This document shows positions 1 through 8,167 of a DNA stretch of 21,510 nucleotides, in pieces. This stretch comes from Actinomycetota bacterium (lineage in GTDB: Bacteria > Actinomycetota > Actinomycetes > S36-B12): assembly GCA_027729865.1 (NCBI GenBank), contig JAQCBM010000005.1, positions 1 to 21,510 on the forward strand, written 5' to 3'. How positions within the stretch are numbered: position 1 is the first letter of the stretch; the number at the start of each line of letters is the position of its first letter. The position numbers and the translations under genes are program-made. The notes under the pieces are model-generated. The model was given only the letters and a program-made list of their open reading frames with translations. It was not told where the DNA came from and made no database searches.

Positions 1-636
1 CGCCGGGTGCAGGCGCAGGTCATGACGATCGGTGGCACCGCGGTGGGTGCATCGGCAGGGACCATCGGTGTGATCGACGTGGTGGCAACCGGCCCGGGCG
101 GGATCGGGTGGTTCATCGTCTCCGGGATCGGTGCAGTGGCTGCAGTGATCGGGGGTCGCAGGTGGCGCAGACTCGCGCCGTTCACAGCGCTGCCCACGAT
201 CCCTTCTCCTCCGGTGTTGGTCCGTCGCGGTGCGATCGGACACGACTCCGTTGCCCGCTACACAGCCGTGCGGGTGCAGACAGTTCAGGTCATCCGAGCG
301 ATCGAACCGCTGCACGCGGATGCTGCGGTGGAGATCCGCTCCGCCGACGCTCAAGTGGCACCCACGTTGAATGCACTCGCGGACCGCTTGCGTGTACTCG
401 ATGAGATGGCGCGTCAGATGCCCGGATCGCAAGCGGCGGCCCAGGCGCAGCAGGCAGCCCAGTCAGTCAGCAAGCAACTAGATCAGGGATCGGCCGGGTA
501 CGACGTTCTTCTGGCAGCCGCGGCCCGCCTACTTGCTTCGCCCGACCTCGGCACACCGGTGAGTCAGGTGCTGGAACCGGCGTCGTCAGCGCTCATTGCA
601 TACGCGCACGGGCTGCGCGTGGCTTCGCGCATCTAG
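1..636 (+). CDS. Membrane-anchored protein of unknown function (probably 5'-truncated; weak PspM-like resemblance)
   Basis: The frame is open from base 1, so the true start may lie outside the window; the first in-frame start is GTG at 7, giving 209 residues, with ATG at 22 also possible. The N-terminus has two Gly/Ala/Val-rich hydrophobic segments (about residues 6–27 and 34–50) followed by a basic RRWRRL stop-transfer stretch. The rest (about 60–209) is an Ala/Gln-rich, probably helical cytoplasmic domain with no catalytic motif I recognise. The layout, including the 'GYDVLLAAAARLLAS' helix near the end, recalls actinobacterial PspM-type partners of PspA, but no pspA is in view, so this is only a hypothesis. 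It converges on holB with an 11-bp gap between stop codons. Confidence 0.6.
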   Translation, partial: RRVQAQVMTIGGTAVGASAGTIGVIDVVATGPGGIGWFIVSGIGAVAAVIGGRRWRRLAPFTALPTIPSPPVLVRRGAIGHDSVARYTAVRVQTVQVIRAIEPLHADAAVEIRSADAQVAPTLNALADRLRVLDEMARQMPGSQAAAQAQQAAQSVSKQLDQGSAGYDVLLAAAARLLASPDLGTPVSQVLEPASSALIAYAHGLRVASRI

Positions 637-647
637 GGATTCGTTCT

Positions 648-1841
648 TTAGCGCGCGTGGGCAGAGTGCACGCTCGGGTCCTTGATCTGGACCATCGCGG
701 CTTCCACAACAGTGCGCGGGCTTCCCCCCGCGAACAGCACTCGGCGTTCGTGTTCCAGGGCTTCCAGTCGCCTCACCGTCTGCTCGAGTGAAGAACCGGC
801 AGCCATCTGCTCGACCTGCGCGCGCAGTTCCTCGTTGATCAACGTGATCTGCGCATCGGTCTGCACGATCAGCACATCGCGGAATAAGCCGATCAGGTCC
901 ACCAGCACCCGATCCACTTCATCGACCACGAGTCGCTTGCGGCGGCGCTTTTGATCCTTCGCCAATTCCTTGGCTTCGGAATCATGGCTTCGTTTCATCG
1001 CGCCGGTGAGTCGGGTGACTCCCTCAGCGTAGAAGCGAGATTTCAGAAGTTCATCTTCTTGCGCATCAAGTCGATCGGCGCGCGCATCGGCCACCGCAGA
1101 TGCGGCATCGAACACCTCGCCGGCAACTGACACACATGAGGGCAGGTCTCGTAAGTTCAACGGCGCGCGCAGGCACTGCTGACGGCGCTCGCGCGTTTCC
1201 GGATCCGTGGCAAGAGCACGTGCCCTGCCGATATGGCCTTGGGATGCTCGTGCACAGAACTTCGCGGTGGTCTCATCAACGCCACAGTCCTGGATCAGCA
1301 TCTGGGTGATGTCTTCAACGTCCGGCGTGCGCAAACCCACGTGGCGAGTGCGCGAGACGATGGTGGGCAGGACGTCGTCGCGACTCGGCGCGCACAAAAT
1401 CCAGACCGTGTGAGGCGTTGGCTCTTCGAGGGACTTGAGTAAGTGGTTTGCAGCCCGATCGTTGAGCCGATCGGCATCTTCGATGACGATCACCCGCCAC
1501 AGCGCACTCATGGGCGCCTGAGCTGCCATCTGCGTGAGCGGTCGAACATGGTCAAGCAGGATCTCGGTGCCCTCGGGAATCTCGATGTACACATCCGGAT
1601 GCCCACCGAGCGCAGCGGTCCTACATGCCTGGCATTGCCCGCAGCCGCCTTCCGCGCACACCAAGGAAGCAGCGAAAGTGGTCGCTGCAAGCGAACGCCC
1701 CGAACCTGGAGGGCCGGTGATGAGCCACGCATGCGTCATGGCCGGTCCGGGCTCACCGCGGGTGAGTTTTTCCGCATCGGCGACCGCGGCTTGCAGGGTC
1801 AAGATCGCCTCGTTCTGTCCGACGACCTGCGACCAACTCAT
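648..1841 (-). CDS. holB: DNA polymerase III subunit delta' (clamp loader)
   Basis: This 397-residue AAA+ protein would be the delta' subunit of the clamp-loader complex that opens the beta sliding clamp. It begins MSWSQVVGQNEA, the usual actinobacterial delta' opening. Visible motifs are a degenerate P-loop GPPGSGRS (43–50, Arg in place of the catalytic Lys, as expected for a subunit that does not hydrolyse ATP), a four-cysteine zinc module (C62, C67, C70, C73), a Walker B region VIVIEDADRLN (117–127) and the LLKSLEEP helix (134–141). The clamp-loader SRC motif reads SRT (163–165): the arginine is kept and the cysteine lost. A charged segment rich in KRRRKR (about 290–305) precedes the C-terminal collar region. 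Its ATG overlaps the tmk stop by 4 bp (ATGA, 1838–1841), so it is translationally coupled as the last gene of topA–tmk–holB. It corresponds to M. tuberculosis Rv3644c. Confidence 0.95.
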   Translation of the reverse strand: MSWSQVVGQNEAILTLQAAVADAEKLTRGEPGPAMTHAWLITGPPGSGRSLAATTFAASLVCAEGGCGQCQACRTAALGGHPDVYIEIPEGTEILLDHVRPLTQMAAQAPMSALWRVIVIEDADRLNDRAANHLLKSLEEPTPHTVWILCAPSRDDVLPTIVSRTRHVGLRTPDVEDITQMLIQDCGVDETTAKFCARASQGHIGRARALATDPETRERRQQCLRAPLNLRDLPSCVSVAGEVFDAASAVADARADRLDAQEDELLKSRFYAEGVTRLTGAMKRSHDSEAKELAKDQKRRRKRLVVDEVDRVLVDLIGLFRDVLIVQTDAQITLINEELRAQVEQMAAGSSLEQTVRRLEALEHERRVLFAGGSPRTVVEAAMVQIKDPSVHSAHAR

Positions 1842-2458
1842 CGCGACATGCCTAACAGTGTGGCTACTCGCGTCTGTATCTGCTCGGCAATGGCGTCCTT
1901 GTCCTGACTGGCATCGATCACCAGATAACGCCCGGGGTCTGCTGCTGCGATCTCGATGAACGCCTGTCTCACGCGTTGGTGGTATTCGATGGGTTCGGAT
2001 TCCAAGCGATCGGGTGATTGGACGCGAGACAGTCCCACTTGCGGATCAACGTCGAGCAGCACGGTGAGGTCGGGGACGAGGTTCCGCGTTGCCCACAGGC
2101 TGAGGTCCCTCACGTAGTCCGCGCCGAGATCGCGTCCGTACCCCTGGTAGGCAACCGAGGAATCGAGGTATCTATCGCAGACGACGATCGAACCGGCATC
2201 GAGCGCCGGGCGAATTACTTGAGCGGCGTGTTCACCGCGGGCAGCAGCGAATAGCAGAGCTTCAGCTCGATCGGTGAGACCGGTGTATTCGTTGCTGAGC
2301 AACACGGTGCGGATCGCTTCCCCCGCAGGTGTGCCACCGGGTTCGCGGGTGCGGACAACTGTTCGGCCTTGTGACTGCAACCACTGGGCAAGCAGTGCCT
2401 CCTGGGTGGACTTGCCCGCACCTTCACCGCCTTCGAAGACTATGAATGAACCCGCCAT
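1838..2458 (-). CDS. tmk: Thymidylate kinase (dTMP kinase)
   Basis: This 206-residue protein phosphorylates dTMP to dTDP with ATP in the cytoplasmic dTTP pathway. The P-loop FEGGEGAGKST is at residues 8–18, the TREPGGT substrate-binding motif at about 37–43, and the DRY motif with the following SSVAYQGYGR segment at about 95–108. A C-terminal LID-like region carries several arginines. Length is typical of bacterial Tmk. It starts with ATG 15 nt after the topA stop and overlaps holB by 4 bp. Grouping tmk with holB is common in bacteria and links nucleotide supply with the replication machinery. Confidence 0.96.
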   Translation of the reverse strand: MAGSFIVFEGGEGAGKSTQEALLAQWLQSQGRTVVRTREPGGTPAGEAIRTVLLSNEYTGLTDRAEALLFAAARGEHAAQVIRPALDAGSIVVCDRYLDSSVAYQGYGRDLGADYVRDLSLWATRNLVPDLTVLLDVDPQVGLSRVQSPDRLESEPIEYHQRVRQAFIEIAAADPGRYLVIDASQDKDAIAEQIQTRVATLLGMSR

Positions 2459-2473
2459 GTCAGCTCGCTTTAC

Positions 2474-5119
2474 TCAGCTAGACGACGTGCCCGCGCCGGC
2501 TTTGGCGCGGGTGGTTTTCTTAGTGGTCTTCTTCGCCGCCTTTTTGGTGGCCTTCTTCGCGGTCTTCTTGACTACACGCTTGGCCGTCTTCTTGACCGGA
2601 CCCTTCGCGCGACGTTCGGCGATCAAGTCGCTGGCTCGTTCGATGCTGACGCTCATCGGATCATCGACCACGCGCAGCGTCGCGTTGGTCTCACCATCGG
2701 TCACGTACGCACCGAAGCGGCCTTCACGCACCACGATGAGTCGACCCGATGTGGGATCGGTACCCACCTCGCGCAGCGGACCAGCGGCCTGACCACGACC
2801 ACGACGTTGCTTGGGTTGGGCGAAGAGCGCGAGCGCCTGCTCCAACGTGACGGAGAAGATCTGCTCCTCGTTCTCCAGCGAGCGCGAGTCGGTGCCCTTG
2901 GTGAGGTAGGGGCCGTAACGACCGTTCTGCGATTTGATCTCCTCGCCATCGGCCGGGTCCACGCCCACAATCCGCGGCAAACTCAGCAACTTCAGTGCTT
3001 CCTCGAGGGTGACCGTGCTCGGCTTCATCTCCGCGAAGAGCGATGCGGTGCGCGGCTTGGCCGACTTCGGTGAACCTTCGGGCAGTACCTCGCTCACGTA
3101 CGGTCCGTAGCGACCGGACTTCGCGACGATGGTGTTGCCGCTTTCCGGGTCGGTTCCCAACTCTCGATCACCTGATGGTTCGGCGAGCAGCTCCTCGGCC
3201 TTTTCGGCAGTGAGTTCATCCGGTGCCAGACCCACGGGGATGTTCGCGCGATCTTCACCGCGCTCCACGTAAGCGCCGTAGCGACCAACGCGCAGGTGCG
3301 CATCGCTGCCGTTGATCGGGAAGGTCGCGATGCCACGCGCATCAATCGAACCGAGATCCTCGGTGAGGCTCTTCACACCTGGGAACTCACCGTTCACACT
3401 CTGGCCACCGCGCCAGAAGGCCTCGAGTTGCTGAACGCGATCGATCTCGCCACTGGCGATCATGTCGAGCACGTTCTCCATGTTCGCGGTGAAGTCGTAA
3501 TCAACAAGCGCGGAGAAGTGCTCCTCGAGTAGGCGGATCACCGCGAATGCGGTGAAGCTCGGCACCAGCGCCGAACGATCAAGGATCGTGGACATGATGG
3601 AGGCATAGGTGGAAGGGCGCCCGATGCCGAGCTCCTCGAGCTTGGCTACGAGTGAGGCCTCGTTGTAACGAGCCGGCGGCTTGGTCGCGTGGCCTTCTGC
3701 GGTGAGCGATTGCGCGTTGACCCGCTGACCTTCGGTGAGAGTGGGAAGTTCTCGTTCGTCGTCGTCGTTGGAAACATCCTTGAGCGCAGCCATGAAGCCG
3801 GCGAAGGTGATGACAGTTCCTGATGCGGTGAACTGGACGGCGCGGCCGTCGGAGGTTGTTGCGTCGAGCTTGACGGTGGTGGTGGCGGTCTTCGCATCGA
3901 CCATCTGCGAAGCGACGGTCCGCTTCCAGATGAGGTCGTAGAGCGCGAACTCATCACCCACGAGTTCACCCGCAACCTCCGCAGGGGTTCGGAAGACATC
4001 GCCGGATGGCCGAATGGCTTCGTGCGCCTCTTGCGCGTTCTTGACTTTGCGATCCCAACGCCGAGGCTGATCGGGAACGTATTCGGCTCCGTAGAGAGTG
4101 CGCGCTTGGTTGCGTGCGGCGTTGATCGCCTGCTCGGACAACGTGGTGGAGTCGGTACGCATATAGGTGATGTACCCGTTCTCGTACAGCGATTGCGCAA
4201 CCCGCATCGTGCGCTGTGCTCCCCAGCGCAGGCGGCTCGATGCTTCCTGCTGGAGCGTGGAGGTCATGAACGGGGCCTTCGGCTTCTTGGACGCCGGCTT
4301 TTGCACCACCGACGCAACCACGAAGTCCTTGCCGTCGAGCGCTGCTACCAATGTGTTCGCTGCCTGCTCGTCGAGTTGCACGGCACCTTCGCGGGACAGG
4401 CGACCGGATTCGTCGAAGTCCGCACCGGTAGCGACCTTGGCGCCATCGATAGTGCTGAGACGCCCGGGGAACGGACCGGGCAGGAAGTCGGCGTCGATGC
4501 CCCAGTACTGGGCGGCGGTGAAGGCAATGCGTTCGCGCTCCTTGTCCACCACGAGCCGAACGGCCACCGACTGCACACGGCCGGCGGACTTCGCCTCGCG
4601 GCCAATCTTCTTCCACAGAACTTCGGAGACCGGGTAGCCGTAGAGTCGGTCCACCACGCGACGGGTCTCTTGCGCATCGACAAGACGCATGTCGAGTTCG
4701 CGGGGGTTTTGCACCGCCTCGCGAATGGCCTCGGGGGTGATCTCGTTGAACACCATCCGCTTGACCGGGACCTTGGGGTTCAACACCTCGAGCAGGTGCC
4801 AGGAAATGGCTTCGCCCTCGCGGTCCTCATCCGTGGCGAGCAGGAGCTCGTCGGCGTTCTTCAGCGCGGCCTTGAGTTCCTTGATCGTCGCCTTCTTGGA
4901 ATCGTGAATTATGTAAAAGGGCTGGAAGGCGTCATCGACATTCACCGCGAGTTTCGCCCACGGCTTCTTGCGGTCCTCCGCTGGAATCTCCGAGGCCTTA
5001 GAAGCCAGATCTCGAATGTGGCCGACGGACGCCAGCACGGTGTAGCCGTCGCCGAGATAGCCGGCGATCTTCTTGGCCTTGGCCGGCGATTCGACGATCA
5101 CCAATGTGTTATCCGGCAC
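2474..5119 (-). CDS. topA: DNA topoisomerase I (type IA)
   Basis: This 881-residue enzyme relaxes negative supercoils through a 5'-phosphotyrosine intermediate. The TOPRIM domain is N-terminal: VIVESPAKAKKI with E10 (7–18) and the acidic triad region ATDEDREGEA (95–104). The catalytic tyrosine is Y319 in GYITYMRTDS (315–324). The C-terminal half has about four repeats ending in G-R-Y/F-G-x-Y, the actinobacterial topoisomerase C-terminal repeat type, instead of the zinc fingers of the E. coli enzyme. It finishes in a Lys/Ala/Thr-rich basic tail (about 845–881), a feature linked to processivity in actinobacterial TopA. The start is GTG, preceded by a GGAAGGAAG ribosome-binding site about 5 nt upstream. 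It is the first gene of topA–tmk–holB and is separated from hppA by that gene's terminator. Confidence 0.97.
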   Translation of the reverse strand: MPDNTLVIVESPAKAKKIAGYLGDGYTVLASVGHIRDLASKASEIPAEDRKKPWAKLAVNVDDAFQPFYIIHDSKKATIKELKAALKNADELLLATDEDREGEAISWHLLEVLNPKVPVKRMVFNEITPEAIREAVQNPRELDMRLVDAQETRRVVDRLYGYPVSEVLWKKIGREAKSAGRVQSVAVRLVVDKERERIAFTAAQYWGIDADFLPGPFPGRLSTIDGAKVATGADFDESGRLSREGAVQLDEQAANTLVAALDGKDFVVASVVQKPASKKPKAPFMTSTLQQEASSRLRWGAQRTMRVAQSLYENGYITYMRTDSTTLSEQAINAARNQARTLYGAEYVPDQPRRWDRKVKNAQEAHEAIRPSGDVFRTPAEVAGELVGDEFALYDLIWKRTVASQMVDAKTATTTVKLDATTSDGRAVQFTASGTVITFAGFMAALKDVSNDDDERELPTLTEGQRVNAQSLTAEGHATKPPARYNEASLVAKLEELGIGRPSTYASIMSTILDRSALVPSFTAFAVIRLLEEHFSALVDYDFTANMENVLDMIASGEIDRVQQLEAFWRGGQSVNGEFPGVKSLTEDLGSIDARGIATFPINGSDAHLRVGRYGAYVERGEDRANIPVGLAPDELTAEKAEELLAEPSGDRELGTDPESGNTIVAKSGRYGPYVSEVLPEGSPKSAKPRTASLFAEMKPSTVTLEEALKLLSLPRIVGVDPADGEEIKSQNGRYGPYLTKGTDSRSLENEEQIFSVTLEQALALFAQPKQRRGRGQAAGPLREVGTDPTSGRLIVVREGRFGAYVTDGETNATLRVVDDPMSVSIERASDLIAERRAKGPVKKTAKRVVKKTAKKATKKAAKKTTKKTTRAKAGAGTSSS

Positions 5120-5174
5120 CTGGTCTTCCTTCCCGGGAGTGGACCTCGGAGGCAGGTCCCCCGATCAGCGGCGG

Positions 5175-5205
5175 AGTCTGACGGTAGGACACCGGCCGTT
5201 GTCAA
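5175..5205 (-). promoter_or_regulatory. Possible topA promoter (consensus −35 hexamer)
   Basis: A perfect TTGACA is read on the minus strand at 5205–5200, about 80 bp upstream of the topA GTG and downstream of the hppA terminator, where an independent promoter is needed. No convincing −10 hexamer sits at 17 ± 1 bp; TACCGT is too close, at about 13 bp. Treat only the −35 as visible. Confidence 0.3.
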
Positions 5206-5228
5206 CTCCGCACCGCCCCCGAAAAGCC

Positions 5229-5275
5229 GACCGCCCGGGGCATTCCCCGTAGGGGAATGAAGGACCCGGGCGGTC
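5229..5275 (-). terminator. Nested hairpin terminator downstream of hppA
   Basis: A perfect 11-bp outer stem (GACCGCCCGGG at 5229–5239 with CCCGGGCGGTC at 5265–5275) encloses a perfect 8-bp inner stem (CATTCCCC at 5241–5248 with GGGGAATG at 5252–5259) and a 3-nt loop. Read in the hppA direction, the stem is followed by GGCTTTTC, a short U-run at 5225–5222. It begins about 25 nt past the hppA stop and should insulate hppA from topA. Confidence 0.8.
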
Positions 5276-5299
5276 GTCCGATATTCGGAACTTGCGTTT

Positions 5300-7606
5300 C
5301 TAGGCGTGGGCCGTTTCCTGGTCGCCGACCGCGATCGGACGACGCTTGGAGATGACTACCGCGATCACCACGATCGCCGTGGCGGCAATCGCGATCGCCC
5401 AACGGATCGTCGGGTTGGCGCCATCGCCGATGCTCAAGGTGACCACGGCGGGGGCAACCAAGAGCGCGACCAGGTTCATCACCTTGATCAGCGGGTTGAT
5501 AGCCGGACCAGCGGTGTCCTTGAACGGATCGCCCACGGTGTCGCCGATAACGGTGGCCGAGTGCGCCTCGGAGTTCTTGCCACCGAAGTGGCCGTCCTCG
5601 ACGAACTTCTTGGCGTTGTCCCACGCTCCACCGGAGTTGGAAAGGAACACCGCCATCAGAACACCGGTTGCGATGGTGCCGGCGAGGTACGCACCGAGCG
5701 CTCCCACGCCGAGGCCGAAGCCGACGGCAATCGGGGTGAGCACGGCGAGCAGACCTGGCGTGATGAGTTCACGCAGTGAATCGCGAGTAACGATGTCCAC
5801 GACCTTGCCGTACTCGGGCTTAGTGGTGCCCTCCATGATTCCGGGGATCTCGCGGAACTGACGACGCACTTCGAAGATCACCGCACCGGCAGCGCGGGAC
5901 ACGGCGTTGATCGCCAGTCCGGAGAAGAGGAACACCACTGCCGCGCCGATGACCAAGCCGACAAGGTTGGCCGGATTCGCCACATCGAGGACTCCGTAGT
6001 ACTGAATCTGGTCAGCGATGTCGTTGATGGACGTGTTCAGCGTTGCCGAAGTCTTCGCAGCGGCACCGAACACAGCCTCGCGGTAGGCACCGAACAACGC
6101 GGTAGCTGCGAGCACCGCGGTTGCGATCGCGATGCCCTTGGTGATGGCCTTGGTCGAGTTGCCCACGGCGTCAAGGCGGGTAAGCACTGCCGCGCCCTCG
6201 CCCTCGACATCACCGGACATCTCTGCGATGCCCTGGGCGTTATCCGAGACCGGGCCGAAGGTGTCCATCGAGACGATGACGCCCACGGTGGTGAGCAGGC
6301 CGGTGCCCGCGAGCGCGATCGCGAACAAACTGAGCAGGATCGTGCCCGAACCCAGCAGGAATGCTCCGTACACAGCGCCACCGATAACCAGGGCGGTGTA
6401 GACGGCGGATTCCAAACCGAGGGAGATACCCGACAAGATGACGGTGGCCGGTCCGGTGAGCGATGTCTTGGCGACATCATCTACCGGGCGACGGTTCGTC
6501 TCAGTGAAGTACGCGGTCAACTGCTGAATCACCGCGGCGAGGACGATGCCGATGAAGACCGAGCCGATCACGAACCACTGCGGGCTTATCGCATCGCCCG
6601 CTTCGGTCGCTGCGATCCCGCCGAGACCTTCGATATCGCTCCAGCTGCTGGGCACCCAGACGAGAACTGCGACCACGACGAGGATCGCCGAAATCACCGC
6701 CGAGATGAAGAAGCCCCGGTTGATCGCGGACATTCCCGAACGGTCCGTGGCACGAGGCGAGACGGCGAAGATGCCGATCACGGCGGTGATGACACCGATC
6801 GCCGGGATGATCAGCGGGAGAACGAGGCCGAGTTCACCGAAGGCTGCACTACCGAGGATGAGCGCTGCAACGAGCACCACGGCGTAGGACTCGAACAGGT
6901 CAGCTGCCATACCGGCGCAGTCGCCCACGTTGTCGCCCACGTTGTCAGCGATGGTGGCTGCGTTACGGGGATCGTCCTCGGGGATGTTCTGCTCGACCTT
7001 GCCGACCAGGTCCGCGCCAACGTCGGCGGCCTTGGTGAAAATGCCACCGCCCACGCGCATGAACATCGCGAGCAAAGCTGCGCCGAAGCCGAATCCTTCA
7101 AGGACCTTGGGTGCTTCACCTGCGTACACGAGCACAACGAGGGCGGCACCGAACAGGCCCAGGCCCACGGTGAACATGCCCGCGACACCACCGGTGCGGA
7201 AGGCGATGCGCATCGCGCGCTGCTCACCCGAATCCCGGGCAGCCGCAGCCACGCGGACGTTGCCACGCACGGCGAGCCACATTCCCATGTAACCGGTGAT
7301 GCCAGAGAACACAGCACCGACGAGGAAGAAGATGCTGCGGCCGATGCGTTCGGAGTTGGTTTCCGCCGGAAGCAAGAAGAGTAGGAAGAAGACGACCACC
7401 GCGAAGATCGACAGCGTCTTGAACTGCCGGTTCAGGTATGCGGATGCGCCTTCCTGGACAGCCCCGGCGATCTCCTTCATCTTCTCGGTGCCTTCGCTCG
7501 CGGATAGGACCTCGCGAACGAGGATTCCTCCCACGACGAGGGCGGCGAGGGCGATGACGCCCACGATTACGACGAGAACGACGTTGTTCCCGGTCAGCTC
7601 GATCAT
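5300..7606 (-). CDS. hppA: Membrane-bound proton-translocating pyrophosphatase, K+-independent
   Basis: This 768-residue polytopic membrane protein hydrolyses PPi and exports H+ (M-PPase family, about 16 TM helices). The PPi/Mg-binding signatures are present: DVGADLVGKVE (195–205), DNVGDNVGDCAG (221–232) and GDTVGDPFKDTAGPA (688–702). The subclass-determining position is lysine (GNSTKA, K486), which in this family marks the K+-independent H+-pumping type; K+-dependent enzymes have Ala there. The ATG is preceded by GAGGAGAAAC. It is monocistronic: 170 bp separate it from the STAS gene upstream and a strong hairpin follows. The likely role is recovering energy from PPi released by biosynthesis. 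It is not present at this position in M. tuberculosis as I recall that locus. Confidence 0.97.
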   Translation of the reverse strand: MIELTGNNVVLVVIVGVIALAALVVGGILVREVLSASEGTEKMKEIAGAVQEGASAYLNRQFKTLSIFAVVVFFLLFLLPAETNSERIGRSIFFLVGAVFSGITGYMGMWLAVRGNVRVAAAARDSGEQRAMRIAFRTGGVAGMFTVGLGLFGAALVVLVYAGEAPKVLEGFGFGAALLAMFMRVGGGIFTKAADVGADLVGKVEQNIPEDDPRNAATIADNVGDNVGDCAGMAADLFESYAVVLVAALILGSAAFGELGLVLPLIIPAIGVITAVIGIFAVSPRATDRSGMSAINRGFFISAVISAILVVVAVLVWVPSSWSDIEGLGGIAATEAGDAISPQWFVIGSVFIGIVLAAVIQQLTAYFTETNRRPVDDVAKTSLTGPATVILSGISLGLESAVYTALVIGGAVYGAFLLGSGTILLSLFAIALAGTGLLTTVGVIVSMDTFGPVSDNAQGIAEMSGDVEGEGAAVLTRLDAVGNSTKAITKGIAIATAVLAATALFGAYREAVFGAAAKTSATLNTSINDIADQIQYYGVLDVANPANLVGLVIGAAVVFLFSGLAINAVSRAAGAVIFEVRRQFREIPGIMEGTTKPEYGKVVDIVTRDSLRELITPGLLAVLTPIAVGFGLGVGALGAYLAGTIATGVLMAVFLSNSGGAWDNAKKFVEDGHFGGKNSEAHSATVIGDTVGDPFKDTAGPAINPLIKVMNLVALLVAPAVVTLSIGDGANPTIRWAIAIAATAIVVIAVVISKRRPIAVGDQETAHA

Positions 7607-7729
7607 GTTTCTCCTCGGTGTCTGCTCCGGCTAGGGCCACACCGGTCCGATGAAGCGCCCGCCTCGCGATCCGGCGAAGTCTACGCAGATCACAGCGCGC
7701 ATGGGGCCCGGGTCAGACTCTTGAGGCAC

Positions 7730-7766
7730 ACCGATTACGTGGCTTTAGCCACACCGAGGTATCGGT
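7730..7766 (-). terminator. Possible weak terminator or stem-loop after the STAS gene
   Basis: Outer arms ACCGAT (7730–7735) and ATCGGT (7761–7766) enclose an inner stem GTGGC-TTTA-GCCAC (7739–7752). It lies 10 nt past the STAS stop in the direction of transcription. There is no U-run, so intrinsic termination is uncertain. The 170-bp gap it sits in should also hold the hppA promoter, but I see no clear hexamers there. Confidence 0.3.
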
Positions 7767-7776
7767 AAAGGGCGAT

Positions 7777-8118
7777 CTACGACGCCAGGGCCGCCGCTAG
7801 GTCCTCGTGGATGGGCATCACCACGTCCAGACCCGTCAGTTCGAATACCTTCATCACCCGTGGGGACGTCACAACTAGATCGAGCGATCCGTCCTGCTCG
7901 CGCAGGTGCTTGAGCGAGGTGACGAATACCCCCAGGCCGGTGGAATCCAAGAAGGTGACCCCGCTCAGATCGGCCACCACGCGCGCGCCGGGCGTGATTC
8001 CCGCCTCGATAGCCGCCTTGACCTGATCTGCAGTGTGGGCATCCACCTCACCGGTCACAGTGATGACGACATGAGAGCCGACCTCCTCGGTGGCCACAGT
8101 GAAGGGGACGACATTCAC
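7777..8118 (-). CDS. STAS-domain anti-sigma-factor antagonist (SpoIIAA/RsbV-like)
   Basis: This 113-residue single STAS domain belongs to the family that binds and sequesters anti-sigma-factor kinases, so releasing a sigma factor; activity is switched off by phosphorylation of a conserved serine. That serine is visible in FLDSTGLG (S59 when starting at GTG 8118), preceded by VVADLSGVT. No partner kinase or sigma factor is nearby, so its regulon cannot be inferred. Start choice is uncertain. GTG at 8118 gives the normal STAS length but lies inside a dyad and has no spaced ribosome-binding site. An upstream GTG at 8175, preceded by GAGGGGGGT, would add 19 Pro/His-rich residues and overlap the divergent helicase start. 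Transcribed divergently from the helicase. Confidence 0.9.
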   Translation of the reverse strand: MNVVPFTVATEEVGSHVVITVTGEVDAHTADQVKAAIEAGITPGARVVADLSGVTFLDSTGLGVFVTSLKHLREQDGSLDLVVTSPRVMKVFELTGLDVVMPIHEDLAAALAS

Positions 8119-8132
8119 CCCCCCACTGTGGC
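8093..8132. promoter_or_regulatory. Perfect 9-bp dyad spanning the STAS start codon
   Basis: GCCACAGTG (8093–8101) and CACTGTGGC (8124–8132) form a perfect inverted repeat. Its 22-nt centre contains the GTG start (8116–8118) and a run of seven C on the plus strand (8118–8124). In the STAS transcript the stem could be extended by G-run/CCCC pairing. It could be an operator for the divergent STAS/helicase promoters or an RNA hairpin controlling STAS translation; the sequence alone does not decide. Confidence 0.45.
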
Positions 8133-8167
8133 ATATGTGTGGTTGCGGATGCGGCGAGAATGGGTTG

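Noticed and set aside
4022..5260. Long open frame (412 codons) on the plus strand opposite topA
   Set aside because: It is antisense to a certain topA gene and its translation is low-complexity with no recognisable domain, as expected from the mirror of G+C-rich third positions.
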